NCBI RefSeq assembly: GCF_024296865.1
Contig: NZ_CP101134.1
Location: 2,046,001-2,110,000, forward strand
Length of the DNA: 64,000 nucleotides
Reading direction: 5' to 3'
DNA from: Sphingobacterium sp. LZ7M1
GTDB taxonomy: Bacteria; Bacteroidota; Bacteroidia; Sphingobacteriales; Sphingobacteriaceae
Part shown: positions 46,563 through 56,309 of the stretch, one piece after another
How the letters are laid out: each line of letters starts with the position of its first letter
Position numbering within the stretch: the stretch's first letter is position 1
Made by a program: the position numbers and the translations under genes
The notes under the pieces: generated by a model
The model's input: the letters and a program-made list of their open reading frames with translations, nothing else
The model's database searches: none
What the model was told of the DNA's origin: nothing

Positions 46563-46925
46563 ATGATTTGTCCATTAGCAAATTTTGAAGAGATTTTCCA
46601 AACTGAGGATGGGGCTGTATACCAATGTAGCCGTAGGAACTGTTATTGGTTAGATTTTCAAGGGTCTACAACTGCTTTTAGGGTTAGGGACTTTTTTGCT
46701 TTTAAGAAGAGGGTAGATGCCATTGATCTGGAAATGATGCTGAGCAATTCGGCTAGAGCATTTGATTTTGAGATCATTATGCCCTTCAGGACCGATAGTA
46801 TCTTTGTTTTATCTGTGCAAGACATCATTAAATTAAAGGCTGTACTTTCTGGTGCGAAATTTATGATCGAGCTGAATAGCGAAATCAAAGCCTGCCTACA
46901 GGCCAAAGCCTTGATTGCCATTTAA
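46563..46925 (+). CDS. Small conserved protein of unknown function (DUF6686-like?)
   Basis: A 120-residue cytoplasmic protein with no signal peptide. It contains VYQCSRRNCYWLDFQGSTTA with a C-x4-C pair near residues 23-28 and then FRVRDFFAFKKRVD. This layout recalls a Bacteroidota family of short CxxC-like proteins (DUF6686), but I am not sure of the match. An open frame runs from a TTG 24 bases upstream, but that codon lies in the -7 element; the ATG at 46563 is the better start. Ferritin follows 168 bases downstream with its own promoter. Confidence 0.6.
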   Translation: MICPLANFEEIFQTEDGAVYQCSRRNCYWLDFQGSTTAFRVRDFFAFKKRVDAIDLEMMLSNSARAFDFEIIMPFRTDSIFVLSVQDIIKLKAVLSGAKFMIELNSEIKACLQAKALIAI

Positions 46926-47030
46926 TATTCTTTATAATTATACTGATTCTAAATAGCTTAGCTAATATTATGGCTAATTTAGACTGAATTTGTATTACAT
47001 ATTTTTCCTACAATTTCTTTCGTTTAGCTT

Positions 47031-47038
47031 TATCTTTG
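47031..47038 (+). promoter_or_regulatory. -7 promoter element for ferritin
   Basis: TATCTTTG fits TAnnTTTG, 55 bases before the ferritin start. The -33 match is poor. Confidence 0.5.
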
Positions 47039-47093
47039 TGTTAAGGAAATCGACATAAGGTTTCTTGTTATTACATAAAAAGGAAAATATATT

Positions 47094-47621
47094 ATGAAAG
47101 ATTTATTGAAATTAAAAACATCTATCTCAGAAGAGATTGAAAACATATTGAATGAACAAGTTAAAGTAGAAGCACACTCATCAGCATTGTATTTGGCAAT
47201 GTCAGCATGGTGTGATGATCAAGGCTTGGACAATGCAGCAGATTTCTTTGCTAAACAATCAGATGAAGAGCGTACTCACATGCTAAAGATCTTCAAATAC
47301 ATCAGCGACCGCGGTGGACGTTCTATTTCACCTGAAATCACGAATGTACCAGTTGATTTTGAATCTTTCAGAGGTGTATTCGAGCAAACATTGGAGCAAG
47401 AGATGTTTGTAACGGAACAATTTAACAAGATCGCTGACAAATGTTTCAAAGCAAAAGATTTTGTAACATTCAACTTCATTCAATGGTTCCTAGAAGAGCA
47501 AGTAGAGGAAGAATACATTGCCAGACGCATCCTAGAACTATTCGACGTAATCGGCGAAGAAGGTACTGGACGTTGGGAAATTGACCGTCATTTAGTGAAA
47601 GTAACTTTCGATGGAGAATAA
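47094..47621 (+). CDS. ftnA: Ferritin (bacterial FtnA-type)
   Basis: A 175-residue iron-storage four-helix protein. The ferroxidase ligands are visible in NEQVKVEAHSSALYLAMSAW (Glu and Tyr), KQSDEERTHMLKIFKYISDR (Glu-x-x-His) and IQWFLEEQVEEEYIARRILE (Gln-x-x-Glu). It oxidises Fe(II) and stores ferric mineral, limiting Fenton chemistry; the catalase and truncated haemoglobin elsewhere in the window suit this. Own promoter and a strong terminator make it a single-gene unit. Length and motifs are those of non-haem bacterial ferritin rather than bacterioferritin. Confidence 0.95.
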   Translation: MKDLLKLKTSISEEIENILNEQVKVEAHSSALYLAMSAWCDDQGLDNAADFFAKQSDEERTHMLKIFKYISDRGGRSISPEITNVPVDFESFRGVFEQTLEQEMFVTEQFNKIADKCFKAKDFVTFNFIQWFLEEQVEEEYIARRILELFDVIGEEGTGRWEIDRHLVKVTFDGE

Positions 47622-47640
47622 AATTCTTTAAAAAGTAAAA

Positions 47641-47678
47641 AAAAGGGGCTAACATCACATTTTAGCCCCTTTTTTTTA
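47641..47678 (+). terminator. Intrinsic terminator of ferritin
   Basis: Arms AAAAGGGGCTAA (47641-47652) and TTAGCCCCTTTT (47662-47673) followed by T5. Confidence 0.9.
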
Positions 47679-47770
47679 TACAATTATTTTCAGTTTATAC
47701 GTTTTAATAGTAAATTTCAGTTTATAGTTATTTAGTGAATTTTTAGATTGCCAATTTAGTCTATAGCTTT

Positions 47771-50500
47771 GTGAGAAATTACTGTTTAGGTATACTTATT
47801 TTGCTTCTAACATTTTTAGGATTTCATGAGCTCCATGCTCAAGAAGCCTTGAAAAATGTAGAAGGTGTGGTAGTTGACAGTACGGGGCTGGGGATGAAAG
47901 ATGCATCGGTAAGGTTGATTAGCAATATCGATACCATGAGCACGACCACGGATGCAAATGGCTTCTACCAATTCAGGAATGTCAAAGGGAAAAACCTCAA
48001 TATTTCCTATAGTATGTTGGGATACCAGATCGTAAACAAGAGTATTCCTACTACCGTATTCATCAATAAGATTTTCGTACCGCGAGTTGTACTATACCCA
48101 CAGTCCACATTAATTCCCGAGGTTAGGGTAGTAAAAGTCATCCCTGTCGTGGATCGCGGGGATACGATCCAATTCAATATGTCCGCATTTTCTTTTCCTG
48201 AACATTCACTTCTTGAAGAGGCCATCAAGCAATTGCCAGGTTTTCAGGTCCTGCGTGATGGTACAACATATTATAATGGTCAATTGATTCGGGGAGTACG
48301 AGTGGATGGCAAGAAATTCTTTGGTGGTGACCTGCTGACTGCTACGCGAAACCTCCCTTCGGAGTTTGTAAAACAGGTTGAAGTCATCAATGACTATGGC
48401 GATCTCTCTATGGCAAAAGGTATTAAGACATCAGATCCGGAAAAGATCATCAATATTATCCTAGAGGAAGATAAGAAGCGGATTACCTTTGGGCAGGGAA
48501 CGATTGGTGCGGGTACACGGGACCGATTTATCGGTAGTTTAGGTATCAATAAATTCAATGATGGTCAGGAAATGTCCATTATTGGTTCCTTGAACAATAC
48601 GAATACCAGTCTATTCCTTTTTGGTTCGCCAGATGGAGCTGGAGGTAGAAATACGGACCTTTCTGAGGTGGGAGACTTTTCAGACCCTAATGATGGTTTG
48701 AACAAATTAGGGTCGCTAGGGATTTCTTTTACCGATAACCTAGGCGATAATATTACCTTGAATGGAGGATATTCCTATCAAAGTAAGTTTAACCTAACGG
48801 AAGGAAATTCTTTGTTGACCTCTTCATATGCAGGCTATAAGATCCACCGTTTCGAGAAGTACCAAAGCCGTTCCTATGATAACTTGCATACCTTGAATTT
48901 GGAGATGAATGCCAAGTTCAAAAATAACGATGTATTAAAGATCAATCCAAAAGTTGCCTATAATCGGGAGTATTTCTATAACCATAGAACGACGGATTTG
49001 ACCAACCGAAGATTGCATGATATAGGTGAGAGACAGGATACGACCATCAATAGTAAGCCTTCGGCTGATATTTCAGTTCTCTATTCCAAATACTTTCACA
49101 AGCCGGGAAGAAAGCTCGTTGGTGATCTGAAATTAAATTATCAATCATTGACCAAGGATGATGTGGTATCGGAATACTATGAAAGTTTTGATTCTACTGG
49201 AACCATTCCTACGATGACGAGTTATCGACAGCGGCAACTGGTGGATGCAAGAAATGATGTTGCAGGAGTAAAGAGTTCGTTATCATATGTGGAGCCTTTC
49301 TATGAACATAGTTTATTGGAGATATTCCATGAAATGGACATCAATAATATTGAAGCTGTTCGTACCGTGCGGGATCCGTATTACCTAGGTGGGGAATTTG
49401 TTGATTCCTTGGCCATGGACTATGCCTATCAGTTTAGGAGCTTTAAAACAGGATTGAACTATCAATATGAACCTAACAAGAAATTTAGGGTCAATATGGG
49501 TTTTTCGGTACAACCTGTCAATCTATCCGGAAGGGTGCGAGGTGATACCACGATCTATAAATATAATAACGTGAACCTGGTACCCTCTACCACCATCCGT
49601 TATAAATTCAGCAATGACCTGGAAATCAAATTGGCCTATTTGGGAAGAAACGTACAACCGACTTTTTTACATATCTCGCCAGTAAGGGACAACTCGAATT
49701 CAAGGAACATTATTATCGGTAACCCTTCATTGAAAGCTGAATTTTCCAATCAGTTTTCTACCACATTAAGGAAGTTCGTGCCGACCCGTGGAAAGTATTT
49801 CCAGACCGATTTTGCCTATACCTTTATTGCGAATAAGATCGTAACAGCAAAGAAATCATTATCCAATGAAACCATTCAGGAAACTACTTTCGAGAATACC
49901 GATGGCTATTACGATATCAAGTGGTATTATGAGTTTAATTCGCCTATTTTTTCGGATGAGCTGAACTTAGGACTTTCAGGAAATGTAGATTATTATAATA
50001 ACCTGTCCTATATCAACGATAGGAAGAGTACGACGCAACAGGTGTTATTTAACCAAAATGTGCAGTTTAGGTACTTGCCGAATGAATATTTTGAATCGGT
50101 TTTCAATACCAATTATTTCCTGAACCGTGCTGTTTACGAGCTTCCCTATAAAAATAAGATTGCTGCCCATTCCTTTTTGTTGAGTTTGGCAGGTAGAGGT
50201 TATCTTTCGGAGAATTTTGTTTTAGGTGCTGAGATGTCGCAAAAGTTTTATAATGGTTATGTGAGCGAATTGAGTGATGTAAATCCAACTATTATCAATA
50301 CCTACCTAGAATATAGCTTTTTGAAAAACAAAGCAGCATTAATTAGGTTACAATGTAATGATATCATGGACCAGAACAAGAATGTGGGGGTAATGACTTC
50401 ATATGTTGGTAACGATGTATTTGAATCTAGGAACAATAGGTTGGGGCGATACTTTATGTTGACCTTTAACCTACGTTTGCAAACTTATCCGAATAAATAA
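47771..50500 (+). CDS. TonB-dependent receptor-like outer-membrane beta-barrel
   Basis: A 909-residue outer-membrane protein. After the signal peptide (about 1-23) there is a carboxypeptidase-D regulatory domain (GVVVDSTGLGMKDASVRLIS, about 31-50), a plug-like part with QLIRGVRVDGKKFFGGDLLT and ILEEDKKRITFGQGT, and a barrel of the OMP_b-brl_3 kind ending in an aromatic-rich strand. No SusD neighbour exists, so it is not a SusC. The GTG start overlaps a TAGCTTTG element (47764-47771) whose own transcript would begin inside the gene, so either the promoter lies further up or that match is chance. Substrate unknown. Confidence 0.85.
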   Translation: MRNYCLGILILLLTFLGFHELHAQEALKNVEGVVVDSTGLGMKDASVRLISNIDTMSTTTDANGFYQFRNVKGKNLNISYSMLGYQIVNKSIPTTVFINKIFVPRVVLYPQSTLIPEVRVVKVIPVVDRGDTIQFNMSAFSFPEHSLLEEAIKQLPGFQVLRDGTTYYNGQLIRGVRVDGKKFFGGDLLTATRNLPSEFVKQVEVINDYGDLSMAKGIKTSDPEKIINIILEEDKKRITFGQGTIGAGTRDRFIGSLGINKFNDGQEMSIIGSLNNTNTSLFLFGSPDGAGGRNTDLSEVGDFSDPNDGLNKLGSLGISFTDNLGDNITLNGGYSYQSKFNLTEGNSLLTSSYAGYKIHRFEKYQSRSYDNLHTLNLEMNAKFKNNDVLKINPKVAYNREYFYNHRTTDLTNRRLHDIGERQDTTINSKPSADISVLYSKYFHKPGRKLVGDLKLNYQSLTKDDVVSEYYESFDSTGTIPTMTSYRQRQLVDARNDVAGVKSSLSYVEPFYEHSLLEIFHEMDINNIEAVRTVRDPYYLGGEFVDSLAMDYAYQFRSFKTGLNYQYEPNKKFRVNMGFSVQPVNLSGRVRGDTTIYKYNNVNLVPSTTIRYKFSNDLEIKLAYLGRNVQPTFLHISPVRDNSNSRNIIIGNPSLKAEFSNQFSTTLRKFVPTRGKYFQTDFAYTFIANKIVTAKKSLSNETIQETTFENTDGYYDIKWYYEFNSPIFSDELNLGLSGNVDYYNNLSYINDRKSTTQQVLFNQNVQFRYLPNEYFESVFNTNYFLNRAVYELPYKNKIAAHSFLLSLAGRGYLSENFVLGAEMSQKFYNGYVSELSDVNPTIINTYLEYSFLKNKAALIRLQCNDIMDQNKNVGVMTSYVGNDVFESRNNRLGRYFMLTFNLRLQTYPNK

Positions 50501-51475
50501 ATGAGAGCAGCAGTAATGACAACATTTGGAGGGCCTGAGGTTTTTCAAATTGAAGAAAGGGAAGATTTAACACCGACTGGGGATGAGCTAGTGATTGAGG
50601 TCAAGGCTGCTGGAATTAACCGTCCAGATGTCTTTCAAAGAAAGGGGCATTATCCAGCTCCAGCGCATGTCATCCAGGAAATTCCAGGTTTGGAAGTTTC
50701 CGGTATCGTTAGCTCCATTGGACCAGAGGTGCACAGATTTAAGGTTGGGGATGAAGTGATGGCTCTGTTGCCAGGTGTAGGTTATGCGACCCAAGCTTGC
50801 GTATCAGAAAGAGCATGTTTGCCAAAGCCCAAAAACTTGAGTTTTGAGGAGGCAGCTTGTATTCCGGAGACGGTTTATACTGTTTGGCATAATGTCTTTC
50901 AAAGGGGGCGATTAAAGAGGGGTGAGCGGGTACTGATCCATGGAGGAACAGGAGGCATTGGGACCACGGCAATTCAGATTTGTAAGCAATTTGGTGCCAT
51001 AGTCTATTGTACCGTAGGGTCAGAAGAAAAAAGAAAGGTAGCTTTGGACCTTGGTGCTGATAAAGCCATTAATTATAAGACTGAAGATTTTGTTGATGTC
51101 CTCAAGCCGGAAGGTCTGGATGTAATATTGGACAGTATAGGTGGGGTATATTTCAACAAGCACATCGCATTGCTGCATGAAGATGGAAGGTTGGTACAGA
51201 TCAATGCCATGGAAGGCGGAAAAGTGGAATTGAATCTTCTGAAGCTGATGCAAAAACGGATCACGGTGACGGGTTCGACATTGAGAGGGCGAGACCTTTC
51301 GTTCAAAGGAGAGTTGACAAAAGAAATTGAAACAAATATTTTACCTCTTTTAGAAAAAGGGGTGATCAGACCACTGCTAACTAAAATCTTTCCCTTTGAG
51401 GAGGTAATTGAGGCACATCGCTATTTTGAGAGTCCAGAACAGTATGGGAAAATAGTGCTTAGAATGGATAGCTAA
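50501..51475 (+). CDS. NAD(P)H:quinone oxidoreductase, medium-chain family (PIG3-like)
   Basis: A 324-residue zinc-independent MDR-type reductase. Motifs: AGINRPDVFQRKGHYPAPA (about 37-55), GLEVSGIVSSIGPEVHRFKV (about 64-83), and the cofactor loop GERVLIHGGTGGIGTTAIQI (about 140-159). These match the TP53I3/quinone oxidoreductase branch, which reduces quinones with NADPH. The ATG immediately follows the previous stop, so it is co-transcribed with the receptor. Why a barrel and a quinone reductase are joined is not clear. Confidence 0.9.
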   Translation: MRAAVMTTFGGPEVFQIEEREDLTPTGDELVIEVKAAGINRPDVFQRKGHYPAPAHVIQEIPGLEVSGIVSSIGPEVHRFKVGDEVMALLPGVGYATQACVSERACLPKPKNLSFEEAACIPETVYTVWHNVFQRGRLKRGERVLIHGGTGGIGTTAIQICKQFGAIVYCTVGSEEKRKVALDLGADKAINYKTEDFVDVLKPEGLDVILDSIGGVYFNKHIALLHEDGRLVQINAMEGGKVELNLLKLMQKRITVTGSTLRGRDLSFKGELTKEIETNILPLLEKGVIRPLLTKIFPFEEVIEAHRYFESPEQYGKIVLRMDS

Positions 51476-51546
51476 ATACTTTTAGCGATTGGCTTTGTCA
51501 ATTATTTTCCTATATTTAGAAATTGATAAAACCTATTTTTCACAAA

Positions 51547-53841
51547 ATGAACTTAAAATTTATTACTACAGCTTTATTGATAGGTACGACTGTCTTATCA
51601 GGATTTGCTCAAAAAGTTGGGAAGGTTGAGAAACCGATCGATTTGGTGAGCACCTTGGTGGGTACACAATCTACTTATTTTTTATCCAGCGGTAATACTT
51701 ATCCAGCGATAGCCCTGCCATGGGGGATGAACTTTTGGAGTCCCCAAACCGGAAAGATGGGCGATGGATGGATGTACACCTATACCGCAGAGAAATTGCG
51801 TGGAATAAAACAGACCCATCAGCCATCACCTTGGATGAACGATTATGGTCAATTTTCCATTATGGCGATGGTCGATAATAAGACTTTCGATCAGGACAAA
51901 CGTGCGAGTTACTTTTCGCATAAGGCCGAGGTTGCAAGACCACATTACTATTCAGTATACCTTGCTGACTATGATACCAAGGTGGAGCTAACTCCGACAG
52001 AACGTGCTTCATATTTTAGGTTTACTTTTCCAAAAACAGATTCAGCTTTTGTATTGATCGATGCTTTTGATAAGGGTTCTTACGTAGAAGTTATTCCTAA
52101 GGAGAACAAAATCGTTGGTTATAGTACGAAGAACAGCGGTGGAGTTCCTGAGAACTTCAAGAATTATTTCGTGATGACCTTTGATAAGCCATTTGCGAAT
52201 GTTTCAACTTTCGCTGATTCAGTTTTGACTGATGGCCGGTTTATGGTAAAAGCAGACCACGTGGGCGCTATTGTAGGGTTCCAGAATGCGAATGCAGGTG
52301 AACAAGTGTTGATGAAAGCTGCCTCTTCTTTTATTAGTCCTGAACAAGCGGTTCAAAACTTGAAGGAGTTAGATGGTGTAACATTTGACGAACAGGTTAA
52401 AAAAGGAGAGGATATCTGGAATAAGGAATTAGGAAAGATTGAAATAGAAGGAGGAAACATTGACCAGATGCGTACGTTCTATTCTTCCCTGTACCGATCG
52501 TTATTGTTCCCAAGGATGTTCTATGAGATCAATGCACAGGGCGAGGTGGTTCACTATTCTCCATATAATGGGAAAGTGCTACCAGGCTATATGTTTACTG
52601 ATACCGGATTTTGGGATACGTTCAGGGCCTTATTTCCATTCCTGAACTTGATGTACCCAGAGATCAATGAAAAGATGCAGGAAGGCTTGGCAAACGCCTA
52701 CCGTGAAGGTGGTTGGTTGCCTGAATGGGCGAGTCCTGGTTATAGAAATATCATGGTCGGTAACAATTCTGCTTCTGTAGTAGCTGATGCGTACATCAAA
52801 GGGGTTAGATCTAAAGATATTGAGACCTTGTATGAGGCGGTATTAAAAGGTGCCAACAATGCAGGGCCGATAACAGCAGTAGGTAGAGCAGGGGCCGAAT
52901 ACTATAATGAATTGGGTTATGTGCCATATGATGTGAAAATTAACGAAAATGCTGCCCGTTCTCTAGAATACTCTTATGATGACTTTGCTATCTATCAATT
53001 AGCAAAATCATTGAACAAAGATTCCGATAAAGATTTCTACAAAAAGAGAGCTTATAACTATCAGAAGTTATTTGACCCATCAACAGGCTTGATGCGCGGT
53101 AAGAATAAGGATGGATCATGGTCTACACCATTCAATCCATTCAAATGGGGAGATGCTTTTACAGAAGGTAACAGTTGGCATTACAGCTGGTCCGTATTCC
53201 AGGACGTTGAAGGGTTTTCGAAATTGTTAGGTGGACATAAAGCAATGGAAATCAAATTGGATTCTGTATTTACCTTACCTCCAATTTTTGATGATAGCTA
53301 TTATGGCTTCCCAATCCATGAGATCCGTGAAATGCAGATTGCCAATATGGGTCAATATGCGCATGGTAATCAGCCTATCCAACATATGATCTACTTATAC
53401 AATCATGTGGGAGCTCCTTGGAAGGCTCAGTATTGGATCAGGGAAACGATGAACAGAATGTATTCGCCAAATCCTGATGGATACTGTGGTGACGAGGATA
53501 ACGGCCAGACTTCAGCTTGGTATGTGTTTTCAGCCATAGGCTTCTATCCAGTAACTCCTGCTACCGATGAATACGTGCTAGGATCGCCAGTATTTGATAA
53601 GGTCACTTTGCATTTAAGCAATGGCAAGACCGTGAATATCGAGTCTAAGAACAACTCTGACCAGAACCGTTATATCCAGAACATGAAATGGAATGGCAAG
53701 AACTATACAAAGAACTATATCAATCATAGTGAATTGTTGAAAGGTGCTAATCTGCAGTTTGACATGGGTGCAGAGCCTAATAAGAAAAGAGGGATCAATA
53801 AAGCTGACCTTCCTTACTCCATCAGTAAGGACGATCAATAG
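51547..53841 (+). CDS. GH92 family glycosidase (alpha-mannosidase-like)
   Basis: A 764-residue exported enzyme, signal peptide MNLKFITTALLIGTTVLSGF followed by AQ. GH92 enzymes are calcium-dependent exo-alpha-mannosidases that trim N-glycans. Typical blocks: NTYPAIALPWGMNFWSPQTG (about 50-69), GYMFTDTGFWDTFRALFPFL and the C-terminal CGDEDNGQTSAWYVFSAIGF with YPVTPATDEYVLGSP. The frame opens at a TTG 24 bases upstream, but the ATG at 51547 starts the signal peptide. A stand-alone GH92, with its own terminator; linkage preference cannot be judged. Confidence 0.92.
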   Translation: MNLKFITTALLIGTTVLSGFAQKVGKVEKPIDLVSTLVGTQSTYFLSSGNTYPAIALPWGMNFWSPQTGKMGDGWMYTYTAEKLRGIKQTHQPSPWMNDYGQFSIMAMVDNKTFDQDKRASYFSHKAEVARPHYYSVYLADYDTKVELTPTERASYFRFTFPKTDSAFVLIDAFDKGSYVEVIPKENKIVGYSTKNSGGVPENFKNYFVMTFDKPFANVSTFADSVLTDGRFMVKADHVGAIVGFQNANAGEQVLMKAASSFISPEQAVQNLKELDGVTFDEQVKKGEDIWNKELGKIEIEGGNIDQMRTFYSSLYRSLLFPRMFYEINAQGEVVHYSPYNGKVLPGYMFTDTGFWDTFRALFPFLNLMYPEINEKMQEGLANAYREGGWLPEWASPGYRNIMVGNNSASVVADAYIKGVRSKDIETLYEAVLKGANNAGPITAVGRAGAEYYNELGYVPYDVKINENAARSLEYSYDDFAIYQLAKSLNKDSDKDFYKKRAYNYQKLFDPSTGLMRGKNKDGSWSTPFNPFKWGDAFTEGNSWHYSWSVFQDVEGFSKLLGGHKAMEIKLDSVFTLPPIFDDSYYGFPIHEIREMQIANMGQYAHGNQPIQHMIYLYNHVGAPWKAQYWIRETMNRMYSPNPDGYCGDEDNGQTSAWYVFSAIGFYPVTPATDEYVLGSPVFDKVTLHLSNGKTVNIESKNNSDQNRYIQNMKWNGKNYTKNYINHSELLKGANLQFDMGAEPNKKRGINKADLPYSISKDDQ

Positions 53842-53864
53842 ACTGATCAATACCTAGTGAAAAA

Positions 53865-53896
53865 AAAGCTCCAAGATTAGTCTTGGAGCTTTTTTT
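53865..53896 (+). terminator. Terminator of the GH92 gene
   Basis: Arms AAAGCTCCAAGA (53865-53876) and TCTTGGAGCTTT (53881-53892), loop TTAG, then T4. Confidence 0.9.
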
Positions 53897-53918
53897 AGGT
53901 TAATAGGTTGGAGAGATT

Positions 53919-53945
53919 AAAAAAGGCTTGAAATCAATTCAAGCC
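53919..53945 (-). terminator. Terminator of the acidic small-protein gene
   Basis: GGCTTGAA/TTCAAGCC (53938-53945 and 53925-53932) with a 5-base loop; on the minus strand it is followed by six T (53919-53924). It is 100 bases past the stop of the 54045-54218 gene. Confidence 0.7.
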
Positions 53946-54044
53946 CATAAAAATTCGTTTTATCTTACCCCATACCTTAGGGCGCGCACATGTTCCTTTA
54001 CTAGATGTATTCTGGTAAATTAATTGCTTTTTGGCTAGTGAAGA

Positions 54045-54218
54045 TTAAAAATCTTCATCATCGTCATCAAAATCATCGTAGCCGCCGATCGAATCGATAT
54101 CGTCTAATCCGAATTCATCATCGTCATCAAAGTCATCATCATCGTCATCAGGACCGTTGAAGTTGAGCACTCTTTCATCAACCTTTACATCTGTTTCAAT
54201 TGCTTGCATTGTAGCCAT
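54045..54218 (-). CDS. Asp-rich 57-residue acidic protein
   Basis: ATG at 54218 to TAA at 54045. The first 22 residues are mixed (MATMQAIETDVKVDERVLNF), and the remaining 35 contain 22 Asp/Glu, mostly runs of Asp, ending DDDDEDF. It is missed by length cut-offs. The low-complexity GAT/GAC codons give long strings of ATC/GTC on the plus strand, so the coding signal must be judged with care; but it has an ATG, an AT-rich upstream region and its own terminator. Possible roles are metal or nucleic-acid-binding-protein buffering; none is known. scpB is 111 bases upstream on the same strand. Confidence 0.65.
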   Translation of the reverse strand: MATMQAIETDVKVDERVLNFNGPDDDDDDFDDDDEFGLDDIDSIGGYDDFDDDDEDF

Positions 54219-54329
54219 GTTGTTTATTATGATATTTTTCTTTTGTTATGTAAAATTATAGAAGAAAATTCAATTGATAAATTTTTTTTAAAAATAATTA
54301 AAACAAATTTTATCCTACCTTATAATGAT

Positions 54330-54890
54330 TTAATCGACGATTTCACCGATACTGTTCTCTTCAGCTACAATATCTTTAAGCTGAGGGAGATCCTTGGTGC
54401 TGGATAGCCCAAAGTGGTTCATGAACTCGCCGCTGGTCGCATATAGCAGGGGCTTTCCAATGCTGTTCGCCTTTCCTGCAATCTGTATCAAGCCTTTATC
54501 CAAAAGCCTTTGAATGGAATAATCACAGTTCACACCGCGGATCTGTTCTACTTCCAATTTGGTAATCGGCTGCCTATAGGCGATGATTGCCAAGGTTTCT
54601 AGTGCTGATTGGCTCAGTTTTTTTCTTTCTTTATGGATTTGAAGCTGATTGATAGCATCGTGGTAGGCCGGTTTTGTCAAGAACTGCAATTGATCATTGA
54701 TGGAAACCAATGCCAAGGGATAATCTTCGGATTCATACTTAGCCTTAAGTTTTCCAATAAACTCTGCTAATTCCACTTTACTGATCTCAATGGCCAAGGC
54801 TTCCTGTAAAATTTCACGCAGGTCTTTCTGGCTTATTCCTTCGGAAGATGCAAAGATGATAGCTTCAATATTTAATATAATATCTTTCAA
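54330..54890 (-). CDS. scpB: Segregation and condensation protein B
   Basis: A 186-residue winged-helix protein that, with ScpA, regulates SMC in chromosome compaction. LNIEAIIFASSEGISQKDLR (about 6-25) and SQSALETLAIIAYRQPITKL with EVEQIRGVNCDYSIQRLLDK (about 94-133) are the family signatures. It lies 8 bases after the mqnC stop on the same strand and is probably co-transcribed. ScpA is not in the window. Confidence 0.94.
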   Translation of the reverse strand: MKDIILNIEAIIFASSEGISQKDLREILQEALAIEISKVELAEFIGKLKAKYESEDYPLALVSINDQLQFLTKPAYHDAINQLQIHKERKKLSQSALETLAIIAYRQPITKLEVEQIRGVNCDYSIQRLLDKGLIQIAGKANSIGKPLLYATSGEFMNHFGLSSTKDLPQLKDIVAEENSIGEIVD

Positions 54891-54898
54891 AACGATGC

Positions 54899-56023
54899 TT
54901 AATAATTAATAACCTGTTCTTCCATCTGTTCTGGTAATTCCCTGAACCTATAGGTCTGTGTTCTAAGTTGAGGTTCAAATCCAGCTTCAATGATTGCATC
55001 CTGAATGGATTTTGAAGTGAACCTGTGGGGAGCACCAGCAGCGGAAACTACATTCTCTTCAATCATGATGGATCCAAAATCGTTAGCACCAGAATGAAGA
55101 CAGATTTGTGCAGTCTGCTTTCCGACGGTTAACCAAGAAGCTTGGATATTCTTGACGTTAGGGAGCATAATTCTGCTTAGGGCGATCATCCTGATGTATT
55201 CATCTGCCGTTACATCATTGGTGATGCCACGAAGGCGTTTCAATAAGGTTCCGTCATCCTGGAATGGCCAAGGGATAAATGCGATGAATCCATAGGCATC
55301 GGCAGGTTTTTCGCTTTGTACCTCACGGATCCATACCAAATGCTCAAAGCGTTCTTCGATGGTCTCAATATGACCGAACATCATGGTTGCTGAAGTTGGC
55401 AAGTTGATTTTATGGGCAGCACGCATGACATCCAACCATTCCTGTCCGCCACATTTACCTTTAGAGATTAATCTGCGTACTCGGTCATTCAATATTTCTG
55501 CACCAGCACCTGGCAAGGAGTCAAGACCGGCCTCTTTCATGGCCGTCAGGACTTCAAGATGGCTCATGCCTTCCAATTTTGCAACGTGGGCAATTTCGGG
55601 AGGACCTAAGGAGTGCAGCTTCAGGGCTGGGTAAAGTTCTTTTAATTGTTTGAATAGGTTGGTGTAGAAACTCAATCCTAGATCAGGGTGATGTCCACCT
55701 TGCAACAGTAATTGATCACCACCATAGCGGAACGTTTCTTCGATTTTCTGCTTATAGGTTTCAATGTCCGTAATGTAACTTTCTTCATGGCCTGGGCGTC
55801 TGAAGAAATTACAGAATTTGCAGTTAGCGATACATACGTTGGTCGTATTCACGTTCCTGTCAATCTGCCAAGTTACCTTACCATGGGGAACTTGAATCTT
55901 ACGCAGTTCGTTGGCTACAAAAGCAAGGTCTGCAGTTGCCGCTTCTTTATATAAGAAAATGCCTTCTTCTTTTGTCAAGAAGTCAAAGTTCAAGGCACGT
56001 TCTAACAGTTTGTTTACATTCAT
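54899..56023 (-). CDS. mqnC: Cyclic dehypoxanthine futalosine synthase (radical SAM)
   Basis: A 374-residue radical-SAM enzyme of the futalosine menaquinone pathway that cyclises dehypoxanthine futalosine. The radical-SAM cluster motif is CIANCKFC (C-x3-C-x2-C, about residues 63-70), followed by NFFRRPGHEESY. YGGDQLLLQGGHHPDLGL and SLPGAGAEILNDRVRR match MqnC/CofH; the absence of F420 genes and the Bacteroidota setting favour MqnC. It shows that this organism makes menaquinone by the futalosine route. scpB follows closely. Confidence 0.92.
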   Translation of the reverse strand: MNVNKLLERALNFDFLTKEEGIFLYKEAATADLAFVANELRKIQVPHGKVTWQIDRNVNTTNVCIANCKFCNFFRRPGHEESYITDIETYKQKIEETFRYGGDQLLLQGGHHPDLGLSFYTNLFKQLKELYPALKLHSLGPPEIAHVAKLEGMSHLEVLTAMKEAGLDSLPGAGAEILNDRVRRLISKGKCGGQEWLDVMRAAHKINLPTSATMMFGHIETIEERFEHLVWIREVQSEKPADAYGFIAFIPWPFQDDGTLLKRLRGITNDVTADEYIRMIALSRIMLPNVKNIQASWLTVGKQTAQICLHSGANDFGSIMIEENVVSAAGAPHRFTSKSIQDAIIEAGFEPQLRTQTYRFRELPEQMEEQVINY

Positions 56024-56309
56024 GTAATAACAAAGATACGGAGCTTTTTATGAAATCGGAAGATGTAAAATAGAATTGAAATGGATTAAAATTAACCTAA
56101 ATAACACCTAATCAAATTGTTGCTTGAAGATAAGTGCTTATTCAGGTAATCAAATTAATTTTTAGAATAAATTTTGGAATACAAAAACTTATAAATCAGT
56201 TAGTTGTTTTAATAATAAGCTTACATTTATTTTACTTACAGTTTACCGTTTTATAATAAAGTAGCGTTGAAAATTCATATATTTAAGTACACTACAAAGG
56301 AGGTCATTG

